Below, piece by piece: positions 10,223 to 20,718 of a stretch of 64,000 bases of DNA. The notes below the pieces were generated by a model. It was not told where the DNA came from and ran no database searches. It saw only the letters and a list, made by a program, of their open reading frames with translations. A program made the position numbers and the translations under genes. The stretch comes from Hexactinellida sp. DTS-2022. Taxonomy: Eukaryota; Porifera; Hexactinellida. The first letter of the stretch is position 1. Each line of letters starts with the position of its first letter. Where the stretch lies: assembly GCA_028753945.1 (NCBI GenBank), contig JAPNXP010000002.1, forward strand, positions 12,586,001 to 12,650,000, given 5' to 3'.

Positions 10223-11129
10223 GGAATACAGACTTTTCGTGACGGACTTTTCGTGACAAGATGGGTACTCTTTACACATGGATACATGTAATAATTTTAT
10301 AATCTACATGGCCGTATCAAGTTCATGAAAACACTTCCGGCCGTCATCAGTATAGCTGCCCTTCAACAATAGAAATGTGGAACAACCACTTCATGGTTCA
10401 GCATGGGTTACCAAGGACAAATAATGCAGTTGAGGCATGGCACCGCTCATTTGCTTGTCACATGTCTTGTCACCATCCTTCTGTATGGCGTTTTCTAACC
10501 ATACTTAAGAGAGAACAGGGATTGGTTGAAGTAAACAGGCGTTTTATATAAGTGGGCGCAATCCATCGAAACGCAGAAATTTTGAAGATAGAGAAAAAGC
10601 GTTGGAAAATTTAGTTGAGAGCTAGTTACTGCGGCCAAAGTTTGAGTTCTTAAGGAGAGTTTCCTATCATTTTACTTTTCATGATTGAAGAGTTCCTTAC
10701 GTAGAGATAATTATTTATATTTCTTTTAGCAAGGGTTAGAAATATTTACAAATAATATCAATTATATTTTATGTTCACAATAAAATCATCATGACTTTGT
10801 CTTACATCTCTTGAGATATAAGCTTGATTCATTAACACAACAATTATAGAACAGGGCCGTAGCAAGAGATCTGCGGTCCGGAAATTGCCGGAACAGTTAT
10901 ATATTAAACAATGTTAATTTATTGTTGAAGGGCAGCTATACTGATGATGGCCGGAAGTGTTTTCATGAACTAGATACGGCCATGTAGAATATTAAATTAT
11001 TACATGTATCCATGTGTAAAGAGTACCCATCTTGTCACGAAAAGTCTTGTGACGAAAAGTCCCTGTCACGAAAAGTCCGTCACGAAATGTCTCGTCACGA
11101 AAAGTCATGTCACGAAAAGTCTGTATCCC
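10223..11129. mobile_element. MULE-I: Mutator-like element with TTTTCGTGAC ends
   Basis: Inverted terminal regions of about 150 bp (10223-10370 and 10922-11129) carry several copies of TTTTCGTGAC at one end and its complement at the other, then share a block beginning ACACTTCCGGCC. The exact 9-bp duplication GTTCCATTG flanks it (10214-10222 and 11130-11138), the hallmark TSD length of Mutator-like elements. The interior holds a transposase remnant. Confidence 0.92.
10377..10620 (+). pseudogene. MULE transposase C-terminal remnant
   Basis: Frame reading EMWNNHF...GLPRTNNAVEAWHRSF then SVWRFLTILKREQGL. The pattern P-R-T-N-N-x-x-E-x-W-H is the conserved region around the third catalytic residue of animal FLYWCH-linked MULE transposases. 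A stop follows shortly after. The FLYWCH finger and the first catalytic Asp are missing, so the element is a deletion derivative. It resembles the C-terminal part of the MULE-II protein (15531-16140), which ends at WNMYKEYL, about where this one starts. Confidence 0.75.
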
Positions 11130-12222
11130 GTTCCATTGATAGTCTTATTATAGAAGCCAATATAGGTGTAATAAATAAACAATGCATTAGAGACTCTAAG
11201 CGCATTCTTGTTAACAAAACAAATCAGATTGATAGTAATATTATGCCGTTATCGGAAAATTCGTCGCCGGAAAATTGGTCGCTTGGAAAATTGGTCGCCG
11301 GAAAATTGGTCGCATGGAAAATTAGTCGCGTGTTCAATGGGTGCAAGGTTGTTTATTTATTTCTCTTCGATAATATGGTTTCTTCAATTGCTTGCTAAAA
11401 ACCGCAATACTAATTATCCATTTATCATTTAATTCTATTATCTAATATGGATTCGTCACTTTCAATGTAAACACCCTCAGTTACTTTTATTAAAACATAT
11501 CTAACTGGCTATGTATACTACATACGTGTATTTCTATCTATATTTAATTAAATCTATAAACCTCATCAACATTGTCAAATAATGGCTACCACGGGTGTAA
11601 TTATTGGAAGATCTAATGGGAAAAATTCCCAACGTGGATGCCCATATATGCTAACTATTTTTGACCATGTGGAATACGAATTTGATGTTCTTCAATCTAT
11701 GTGACGTCCAAAAAAACTTTTATCAACAAAATTAGTCCGCCTGTCCCAAAAAGATTTACAGAAATATTTTTCAAAAAAAAAAAAAAATTGGGATTAGTAA
11801 AAATTTCAATTCACATTTATAGCACACTATTTTGTGCTAATTTTTTCTTCGTTCTTGATATTTACATGCTTTCTGACTCAAAATACATTTATTGATATTT
11901 TGCCGAATATATCCCTTGTCACTCAGAGAATAATTTTTGTATCAATTTATCAATTTATCAGAACTCCAATTTTGTTAGTTAAACTTCCCTCAAGATTATA
12001 CACTGCTATGGGTGAAATATCGCCATGGCATGTGATGTTTATAAAGTTTATCAGATCGTTCAAAATGTACTCATTTTGATATTTCTCGCGTTTTAATATG
12101 TGTTCTAAATCTCTTGATTTCTTTGAAATAATGAATTTGAGCAATTCAACACCTCTAAAGTTGGCCTACACCATACTTGTATAGTGTGAATTACATCTAA
12201 AATGCCAAAACCATGAAATTAT

Positions 12223-12266
12223 ATTTAAATGTGAGGTGAAACAAATATTTCACCTCACATTTAAAT
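12223..12266. repeat. Perfect 19-bp stem hairpin
   Basis: Arms ATTTAAATGTGAGGTGAAA and its complement are separated by 6 nt. It lies in the 5' leader of the transposase gene of the inserted element, so a role in expression or replication is conceivable but unproven. Confidence 0.85.
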
Positions 12267-12550
12267 GTTAGTGTGGATATAAGACTTCATCATAACACGC
12301 TATGTGGTAATCGACGGTGCTTGACGTATAGAATTTCTGTTGATATATTAATTAATTACCACCATGTAGCTTATGTATGTTTATTTCGTAATTTTTTGGT
12401 GGCTAGGTATGAATTTTATGGTGGCGTTAACCATCAAACCACCGCATTTGTCGAGCCCTGGTAATCTATTGTTATTATGTGTTAACCATATCCATACTAT
12501 TTATATATAAGAGGCACAAAAAGTTAATTCTTCATTCAGTTTTCAGCTAC

Positions 12551-14826
12551 ATGTCTTGTTCATTAGTAATACCAGATAATCTTTTAAACATTTGGGATGA
12601 GTATCACGTAGATTCACTCTACAAAGTATGCCGATTCTGTTATATGCGGCTATCGCCAAAAGATTTGCCAAAGAAGAATTTGCGACTGACTCCTACTAAA
12701 CTGGTGATTGACAGAGCTTATAAGTTTTATAACATAGATCTTCGCGCTGAAATAGTGGGCCTTTATAAGCCAAAGATATTTTGTAGTAGTTGTAGGTCAC
12801 GGTTATCAGACTTAGAAAGTGGTAAACTTAATAGACAAAAATGGCATTTTGATAGATCAAATATCGAATCCAACCAAAATGTCGAAATTCCTTATAACGT
12901 TACTCGTAAGGCGATTCTCTGTACCCATACAGATCGATGTTATATATGCAAAATATACTCGTCCTCCATAAATAATTATCATTCAAAACTCAAGAGTCAA
13001 GGTCCTAATCCTGGTAGGCCTATAGAACAGTCCCCTGTTAGGCTAATGTGCAGCAAGTGTGGAGTGAGTGATGATATTCATGATATCGACTTTTGCAAAC
13101 GAGTTATGAAACGCCCACAAGTTTCTCAGCAAGCTGGAAAACTTTTCGCAGAAAGGGTGGAATCTCGTGGATACACTAAATATCTCACTGCTAACTTCCT
13201 GGTAAATACCCTCGAAGGTTCAGTTAGTGACAGTAGCCTTACTACTCCATTAAATACTCTATCATTACATCACCCTTTCGATTCGAATAATCAATTAGCT
13301 GTAACTACAATTCCGTATAAGAGTGCAAAATACAACAACATTAGTAAACATGTTTTGAGCAGAGAGGAAGTTCGAGCTATGCAGAGGTTAGGACATCTTG
13401 GCTTGGGTAAAAAGTCTTATTTTGAACTTGGAAGAATTCTTCGCAAAGAAGGGATTTGTTTTCCTATGGGGGAATAAAAGGAACATGGGACGAAAAATGG
13501 TCTATATTTGGAGATATATTCACTTCAGTATCCATCAAGATCAAGCGTTCAGCAACAGAAAACTTTTAACTAATTCCAATTGGAATTTGTACTGATGTTG
13601 AAAGATTATTGAATATTATCACGCATGAACAGTCGAATAGAATCTCTAGACTTAAAGTACAGCTTGATGGCGGCAAACAATTCCTCAAACTGTCTGTCAA
13701 TATCGTTTCAATGCTTCCGAATAGTCTGTATCTACCAAGTCCTAATAGCGTTCTTTCAAATTTTATAATTGCGATGGGTCACGCGTCTGAAAATTCAGAA
13801 AATCTGCGGTCAATGCTAAATTTCACATCAATTCGAAACATATTTAACTTAGGTATCCCTATCCAAATTGCTTGTGATTTTAAAGTGGCTGCAATGCTCG
13901 TTGGAATTCAGCAGGCATCCAGCAAGTACCCCTGCCCATTCTGTACATGGCGGAAGAACACAAAATGTACTGGAACACCTTCTCGTGCAAGAATATATAA
14001 GGAATTAATTAAAGACCTTCATTCAAAAAACTATAGCGTTTCCCATGAACCAATTATCCGGTGGTCAGATTCAACTATGGAAATACTTGCTCTTGCTCCT
14101 CTCCATATACTTCTAGGTCTCGTAAATCGGTTGTATGGTGTGGCTAGGTCATCCCAGAATGCGACTAACCGATATGACCGTTTACTATATAAACAACACT
14201 GTCAAGCTTTACAAAGATGCAAAGTATATCGATCTGAGTACTGGGATGGCGCTTTAGAAGGAAATTCTTGTTCTCGACTTTTGGATAATTTAGATATTAT
14301 ACCATTCCCTACCCATTATACCTCCCTGATAAATGCATTGAAATCGTTAAAGATGGTAAAAGACAGGTGTATGGGTCTTTTTAGAATGCCTGGTTGGGAA
14401 GAGAGTATTTGTCTATTCAGGGAGTCATGGAATGCAACCGGCTTACCTTGGTCATTAAAGTCACACATACTTTCCGACCATTATACGGATTACTTCCTCC
14501 TTTACGAACCTCAATCAACAGCAGGGGCAGCAATAAGTTCAGAGCAGAGCGGAGAAATGTTGCATTCCAGAATGCAAACTCTTTGGGAACTTAGATTTAA
14601 GACTAATGTAGAGCACGAGTTATACCCACAGCGATTGGTTGATTGTATGGTGACGTATAATTATAATTTACGTTGGGATGATGCAGAAAGGCTATCTAAA
14701 GAACAGGGGAATATATTTTCTGATGAATGTAGAGACTGTCATGATGAGGAGAGTTATGACAATATTGAAAGGGTAGAGCTCCATAATTGGGACACAGATG
14801 AAGAATCTTGTGATATTGATTACTAA
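12551..14826 (+). pseudogene. DDE transposase (CMC-like), two ORFs
   Basis: First ORF to 13477, likely starting at MSCSLVIPDN: Cys pairs CRFC, CSSC, CYIC and CSKC give an N-terminal zinc-binding region, and HVLSREEVRAMQ precedes the core. Second ORF 13609-14826: QLDGGKQFLK (Asp20), ACDFKVAAMLVG (Asp90), YPCPFC zinc knuckle (Cys109/112), APLHILLGLVN and SEQSGEMLHSRM (Glu316). This order resembles the D-D-zinc-E arrangement of CMC/Transib/RAG1-type transposases and is common in invertebrate mobile genes. The ORFs are one gene broken by a 1-nt shift in the G run near 13467-13472 and an in-frame TAA at 13567; between them the third frame reads coherently. Family-level catalytic assignment is inference. 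Confidence 0.75.
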
Positions 14827-15219
14827 TCTTGTTAATTATAATATAGTAGATAGTATACTTAATCAAATGGCTTGGAAAATAACTCAAATAAGGAAATTCT
14901 AGGTTAGGGTATATCTATATCAATAATTTATTGCTATCAGTCTGTTTGTCTGTATTTTTGTCCGATTTTGAAAATGAATTATGGTTGCATTTACTACCAA
15001 TATACGTAGATAATCAATAAAACTTTATTGCAATTAATTTTTCGCTAGAATGAGAATAGTAAGAAATTTCCTACGTGTAACATTACATTTGTTTAGTAAA
15101 TTCGAAGGCCGCGCCTTATTATGAAGTATACTATTGAGTAAAGTATAATTAAATCTTAGACCAAAATGTTGATATATCATATGTAAACATTATGATCAAT
15201 AAATTCGTCAAAATGCCAA
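14827..15219. other. 3' region of the CMC-like element
   Basis: AT-rich, no ORF of note; it precedes the right terminal repeat. A CGAAGGCCGCGCC block near 15103 stands out only by composition. Confidence 0.4.
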
Positions 15220-16259
15220 CAAATATGTGAATTCATGTAAAATATCACGAAGAACGAAGAAAAAATTAGCACCAAAATAGTGTGCTATAAATAAATGTGA
15301 ATTGAAATTTTTACTAATCCAAAAAAAACCAAATTTATATTTTGAAAAATATTTCTGTAAATTTTTTTGGGACAGGCGGACTAATTTTGCTGATAAAAGT
15401 TTTTTTGGACGTCACATAGATTGAAGAACATCAAATTCGTATTCCACATGGTCAAAAATAGTGAGCATATATGGTCATCCACGTTGGGAATTTTTCCCAT
15501 TTTATCTTCCAATAATTACACTCGTGCTACTCCATTTACCATTCAAAGTATCAAGAGTGAAAGACAGAAGGATAAAGCAACTGTTGAAGGCTTTATTTAC
15601 ACACTCAACAGAATGTCGATTGATGTCGAGTACTGGGTATGCGAAAAGCGCGCGGCGTTTGCAATTCAGGAATACATACGAGAAGCAACAATATAATAAA
15701 ACCCACAACTTCATCAGAATTGATTTGTGGACATTCTCATGGATCCGACCCAGCTAAGTTAGAAATGTTCAAAGCTTATAACATCCTAAAGATTAATGCT
15801 TCTGATTCGGAAATGAGTCGCAGAACATATACAGAAAAATCCAGACTGAAGGACTAGCTTCAGAGTATAGTCAAGACATGGAGTATGGGATTAAACTCAA
15901 AATGCTGCCGAGTCTGGCATTTGTGCCAGAAACTGATGTACGTAGTTGATAGTTGCCCCAATATCTTAATGACAGAATCCCCCCAATCAGCATGCAATAT
16001 TGCGAAGTATTTTGAAGACTACTATATTGGCAAAAAGCTTCCTGACAATACTCGACGGATACCTCCATTTCCTATCAGATTATGGAACATGTACAAAGAA
16101 TACTTAATAACATGCCTCGTTCTAACTATATACTACATTAGATAGAGCTACTGGTTAAGAATTGTCCCTGCGACTAATTTTCTGGCGACCAATTTTCCGG
16201 CGACGAATTTTCCAAGCGACCAATTTTCCGCGACGAATTTTCCGCCATTCATATTATGC

Positions 16260-16700
16260 ATACTTATGTCATTGACGCAAGCTAAATACATCACGAATAG
16301 AAATAAACTGATGGAAACCAAACTGGATTAATCAAGTATGCAATTTCGGAAATATTGTAGGTGAAGATTAAATCATCAAACCTCAATATGTGCAATGATG
16401 CAGCAATTGGAGGTTACATTTTTGTTATTGCCTGGCTCAGATTAAATGCGAAAATTATAAAAATTTCTAGAGACATGCAATACATGCTGTTTTATAATGT
16501 GACAAAATTGTTTGACGATTGAATCAAAAATGTAAGAGCTGTATCCAAATTAGTTCGTACGTGACGTCACAATCCATAAATGGGTATAGGTGTGTCTCAA
16601 TCTCATTTCATGTTGTCTTGCCATCTAAAATTGTGGGCGAATCGGATAACTGAGAGTTATTCCCAAATAAGTGCCTTTATGACGTCATAATCCCGCTATT
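16260..16700. other. Non-coding; edge of a dispersed repeat
   Basis: No gene seen. The segment around 16560-16700 (TGACGTCA motifs, TTATGACGTCATAATCCCG) is shared in inverted orientation with 50640-50830, so it belongs to the repeat that continues into the tandem units. Confidence 0.5.
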
Positions 16701-18090
16701 TTGTTTCAAAAACCAATAGATCGTTGTCGCAGTACAAAATTACCCCTGTATACAAATTTTCAGCTTTTTGGGACTCGTAGTCTTTCCAATTAATTCTGGA
16801 CAAACAAACAAACAAACAAACACACAAACAAACAAACACACAAACAAACAAACACACAAACAAACACACAAACACACAACAATTCCTCTTTTAATATACG
16901 AGCCCTTCGGTCTCGGTCGCTTCGCGACGGATCACTCTCTCACAAAAGTCGCTTCGCGACTTTTGTTCGTTTGTGTTAGGCACTACGCAATACAATTAAC
17001 GGCCGCTTCGCGGCCTTTCCCTCCCCAAAGCAATCACATTAATAATGAGTTTTAAAAGCTCAATAAATTTCAGTTACACGATAAGAAAGCTCGAATCAAA
17101 ATAATACTAAAAGAAAAACAGGCAATAGAATAGACAAATGATTGATTGGTTAAATTAATTTATTTTCAATCAATCATATTGGAGCCTCAGAAAATATTTC
17201 TATTATGCACAATCAATTTATACTGATTGATTAAAGCTGATAATCCATACTAACAAACCCTCGAATTTAATTGGCTAACATTTTTTGTCACCTTCAAATG
17301 TGAATATTTTGTTTCAAAAACCAATAGATCGTTCTCGCAGTACAAAATTACCCCTGTATACAAATATTAAGCTTTCTAGGACTCGTAGTCTTTTCAATTA
17401 ATTCTGGACAAACACACACACACACACAAACACACAAACAAACAAACAAACAAACACACAACAATTCCTCTTTTTATATACGAGCCCTTCGGTCTCGGTC
17501 GCTTCGCGACGGATCACTCTCTCACAAAAGTCGCTTCGCGACTTTTGTTCGTTCGTGTTAGGCACTACCAATACAATTAACGGCCGCTTCGCGGCCTTTC
17601 CCTCCCCAAAAGCAATCACATTAATAATGAGTTTTAATAGCTCAATAAATTTCAGTTGCACGATAAGAAAGCTCGAATCAGAATAATATTAAAAGAAAAA
17701 CAGGCAATAGAATAGACAAATGATTGATTGGTTAAATGAATTAATTTTCAATCAATCAAATTGGAGCCTCAGAAAATATTTCCATTATGCGCAGGCTATT
17801 TATACTAATTGATGAAATCTGCTAATCCATACTAACAAACCCTCGAATTTAATTGGCTAACATTTTTTCTCACCTTCAAATGTGAATATTTCTCTTCAAA
17901 AACCAATAGATCGTTGTCGCAGTACAAAATTACCCCTGTATACAAATTTTCAGCTTTCTGGGACTCGTAGTCTTTCCAATTAATTCTGGACAAACAAACA
18001 AACAAACAAACACACAAACAAACAAACACACAAACAAACAAACACACAAACAAACACACAAACAAACAAACACACAAACAAACAACAATT
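16701..18090. repeat. Tandem approximately 590-bp repeat units with (CAAA/CACA)n tracts
   Basis: The block CAAAAACCAATAGATCG... starts at about 16701, 17309 and 17891 (spacings 608 and 582). Each unit runs CAGTACAAAATTACCCCTGT, TAATTCTGGA, then a CAAACAAACACA microsatellite of variable length. The first two units continue with ACGAGCCCTTCGGTCTCGG and the GCTTCGC hairpins. The third unit ends after the microsatellite. Open frames here only translate the microsatellite. Confidence 0.85.
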
Positions 18091-18103
18091 CCTATTTTTA
18101 TAT

Positions 18104-18126
18104 ATAGATAGATAGATAGATAGATT
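18104..18126. repeat. (ATAG)n microsatellite
   Basis: About five ATAG units after TATAT at the end of the third tandem unit. Confidence 0.85.
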
Positions 18127-18154
18127 TAGTTACTAACTAATTTCTAAAAAGGAT

Positions 18155-18560
18155 TACAAAAGAGTTTTTGTAATCCTTTACAAAAACTCTTTTCTAACAA
18201 GTGTAAAAAAAACTCTTTTCTAACAAGTGTTAGACTTCGGCTATAATTACTCGGATAAGCCTAGGTTTTATTGCATTTTATTCAGAATTCGCTTCATCCA
18301 AGTATATACCGACTTGGATGAAGAAAAATTTTACAAAAATGAAATTTCTTTACTAGAATGAAAAATTATCCCAGGGTGATTTTGCAAAATCAACTAATTA
18401 AAAATATTCATTTTATAAAATCGACATTCTGAAATGTCGATTTTACAAAATCAACTATTTTACTATTAAACTTTAGTTTGTATGTTGAATTTACAAAATC
18501 GACATTTTGGATGTTGATTTTGTAAAATCGACTATTTGACAAAATCGACATAACATATAC
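18155..18560. repeat. Hairpins and AAAATCGACAT word repeats
   Basis: At 18158-18200 AAAGGATTACAAAA and its complement form a stem, followed by a repeated AAACTCTTTTCTAACAAGTG. From 18370 to 18560 the words AAAATCGACAT and its complement ATGTCGATTTT recur in both orientations. No coding sequence. Confidence 0.6.
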
Positions 18561-18877
18561 ATTACTAAAACTGTAATTCGTAAATATGAAGGTTAACGAC
18601 CATTTATGAGATCAGTAACAGGCTGAAAATGGTGTTCCAAGTTTGCTAACTACGTGTATATTACTTGACTGGTGTTTTCTCCACGTTTTCATTATATTGA
18701 AAGTATAATTAGCACGAATCATCCACTAATTGTATATCGGTTGCCAAAATCTGATTAGAATCCATTTGAGAATTCAGAAGATATTCTGTTGATGATTGTC
18801 CACTAACTTAACTTCCAAGTAACGCAAATAAATTCAGCTCCTTGTATTCCATTGAATCTGTATTTCTTTATATAGTA

Positions 18878-19340
18878 CAGTAGATGTTGTATATAAGAAC
18901 GCCGGTTATAAGAACATTAACCGTTTTTAAGCTACGGTTGTGATTCGATTTCTCGACATGGTTAACAGATTAACCGCCCATGCTACTCAATACAACTAAT
19001 CCTCTAGAAATCCAGATTATACTACTGAATAAGACTCCGCTTTAAAAAGTATTACCCAAAATAGTACATTAATTGATGCATTTATATTTTGGGTAAGTTA
19101 AAAAGAAAAAATATTATTTGGTGATGCCGTGATGGGAAATGAATTTATGATATCATTTTCTAACACAATTCAGATAATTTTAATTATTTATTCAATAATT
19201 TCCAAGTAATACTGCTGATTTTCAACAGACCGGAAACTGGTTAACGAATTATGTAACCGCAAACCGATATTAGCAACGGCTAACCGAATCCAGCCTTGAT
19301 ATGCAGTTCCCGACGATGTTCTTATAACCGGCATCTCCTG
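18878..19340. mobile_element. MITE with CAGTAGATG...CATCTCCTG ends
   Basis: Inner terminal blocks GCCGGTTATAAGAACATT and GATGTTCTTATAACCGGC are inverted. TA precedes the left end but not clearly the right. The interior carries GGTTAACAGATTAACCG-type words shared with 20450-20560, 50255-50285 and 56720-57010. Confidence 0.65.
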
Positions 19341-20211
19341 TTGTGTATTTTTCCGAATATAGCAGATATTGCTAGAAAAAAAAAACTGTTCCCATGTGGT
19401 TCAATAGATTCAGGGCGAGTGGAATAAACATTGCCAATTATTGCAGGATTTAAAAATCGAGTAGGTTGCATTTTGATATTTGTCACTATAGTTACTGGAA
19501 AGTTGGAATGGAAGTTAGAGAAGTAGTAGACAGCCAGTATTTTCTGCTACAGTGTTTGTACAATATATTTCGAATATAAATATCGAAAGGGCAAGAGAAA
19601 GTAGAATTCAATTACAATATCAGGTAGAACGAACTATAACCAGTGCAGTGCCACGTATTTATTTACTGTTAACTGATAATACTGGAGGTTGTAAGTTGTA
19701 ACATTTAGGTAACTCTATACCAGCCTCACCATGTATAATTGGTAAATTTATGTCAACAAGTTGATTACCCCATTATAGCTGTTGAAAACAACTTTATACG
19801 AAAACTTTAACATTTTATAATAGATTGACACATAAGAAGTTTTTGGAAAAAATTACCTAAAATATATTTTGGATAAATGATATTATTCTATGAAATTGTT
19901 CTCGTTTCTTAGCAAACAAACAAATATATACAAAATACACATAACAAACGATTTAAAATTAAATTGATACTGTACAATACAATAAATATTGTAACTAAAA
20001 GTATAATAGCAAATTGAGATATTGTAATGGAATTTATTCCATTACAGTATCACAATTAAATTATTGCTATAACTTTATAAATTGGTTATTCATGTGGTTA
20101 AAACACTCAATTATATTGAGAATATATCTTGAGAAAACAGGTGAGAAAGAATAACAAAGGTAGTAAGAATCTCATAGCAATTTGTCATCCATGGTCCTTG
20201 TATTCAAAGTA
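19341..20211. other. No gene; repeat fragments
   Basis: Nothing coding recognised. 19990-20165 is an inverted relative of the split sequence at 8395-8470 plus 9110-9180 and represents the site without the CATACYTGCC insertion. Confidence 0.5.
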
Positions 20212-20381
20212 CAGTCGACTCCCTCGGGACCAGGTTGTTTTGATCAGATTAAGCGGAGAAACCAATTAACCGAAAATATTGTAAGCCAAACTGTAATTCT
20301 GTCCTATAAATCCTGTGAAATTTTGACCCGATTAAGCGGAGAAACCGATTAACCGGTGGCTCTATTAAACGGAGTTGACTG
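20212..20381. mobile_element. CAGTCAACTCC MITE (TA target), copy 1
   Basis: CAGTCGACTCC...GGAGTTGACTG ends, flanked by TA on both sides (20210-20211, 20382-20383). The interior repeats TTAAGCGGAGAAACC. The second copy is at 49988-50171. TA duplication and non-coding structure fit a Tc1/mariner-type MITE. Confidence 0.85.
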
Positions 20382-20718
20382 TAGTAAGAATCTCATGGTA
20401 GTAGAAATCTCATACAACAGGACTATCATATTCTAATGAAAAGACAGATAATTTTAATACATTATACAGTAATTCCCCAATAACTCTGCTGATATTTAAC
20501 AGCCCGGCCCGGCTAACTGGTTATTAAAATCTGTAACCGTTAACCGAAACCAGCCTTGATGAAAGAAAGTAAGCTTTTCTCTAAAAGTGAATCTGATTGG
20601 ACGAGAAACTTTTAACAAGATATCAATTAATCGGTAAACAAAAACAATGCAAAATATACACACTAAATAAAATAAATAACAAAATAAAATTTATAATCCA
20701 GATTAATTTTTAGAATCT
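20382..20718. other. Intergenic, 3' side of the MFS gene
   Basis: Contains AATAACTCTGCTGATATTTAACAG and GGCTAACTGG words belonging to the GGTTAACC-rich repeat. No gene and no clear polyadenylation signal on the minus strand. Confidence 0.4.

Larger units (their letters stand above)
11590..15526 (+). mobile_element. CMC/Chapaev-like DNA transposon
   Basis: Inverted terminal repeats of about 300 bp (11590-11900 and 15220-15526) begin CACGGGTGTAATTATTGGAAG and end with the complement ...CACTCGTG. The 4-bp duplication CTAC flanks it (11586-11589 and 15527-15530). CAC termini with 4-bp TSDs fit the Chapaev branch of the CMC superfamily; that placement is inference. One transposase gene occupies the interior. 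Confidence 0.75.
11583..16140 (+). pseudogene. FLYWCH-MULE transposase of MULE-II, interrupted
   Basis: The start codon at 11583 is followed by Ala and then the insertion; reading resumes at 15531 in frame. The resumed part contains VEGFIYTLNR and YWVCEKR, typical of a FLYWCH zinc-finger start, with stops shortly after. Later frames give CGHSHGSDPAKL (zinc-binding His pair region), LPSLAFVPETDV and FPIRLWNMYKEYL, matching MULE proteins. Several stops and frame changes show decay, and the central catalytic region is deleted. The role would have been transposition of MULE-II. Confidence 0.7.
11247..16250 (+). mobile_element. MULE-II: Mutator-like element, split by an insertion
   Basis: The ends carry reiterated GGAAAATTGGTCGC words at 11255-11330 and the complement at 16155-16250. 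The 9-bp duplication ATATTATGC is exact (11238-11246 and 16251-16259). Without the 3.94-kb insertion at 11590-15526 (plus its 4-bp TSD) the element would be about 1.06 kb. It lies only 108 bp from MULE-I but has different end words. Confidence 0.88.

Noticed and set aside
16768-18077. ORFs rich in Thr-Asn-Lys or Val-Cys-Phe repeats
   Set aside because: They translate the (CAAA/CACA)n microsatellites.
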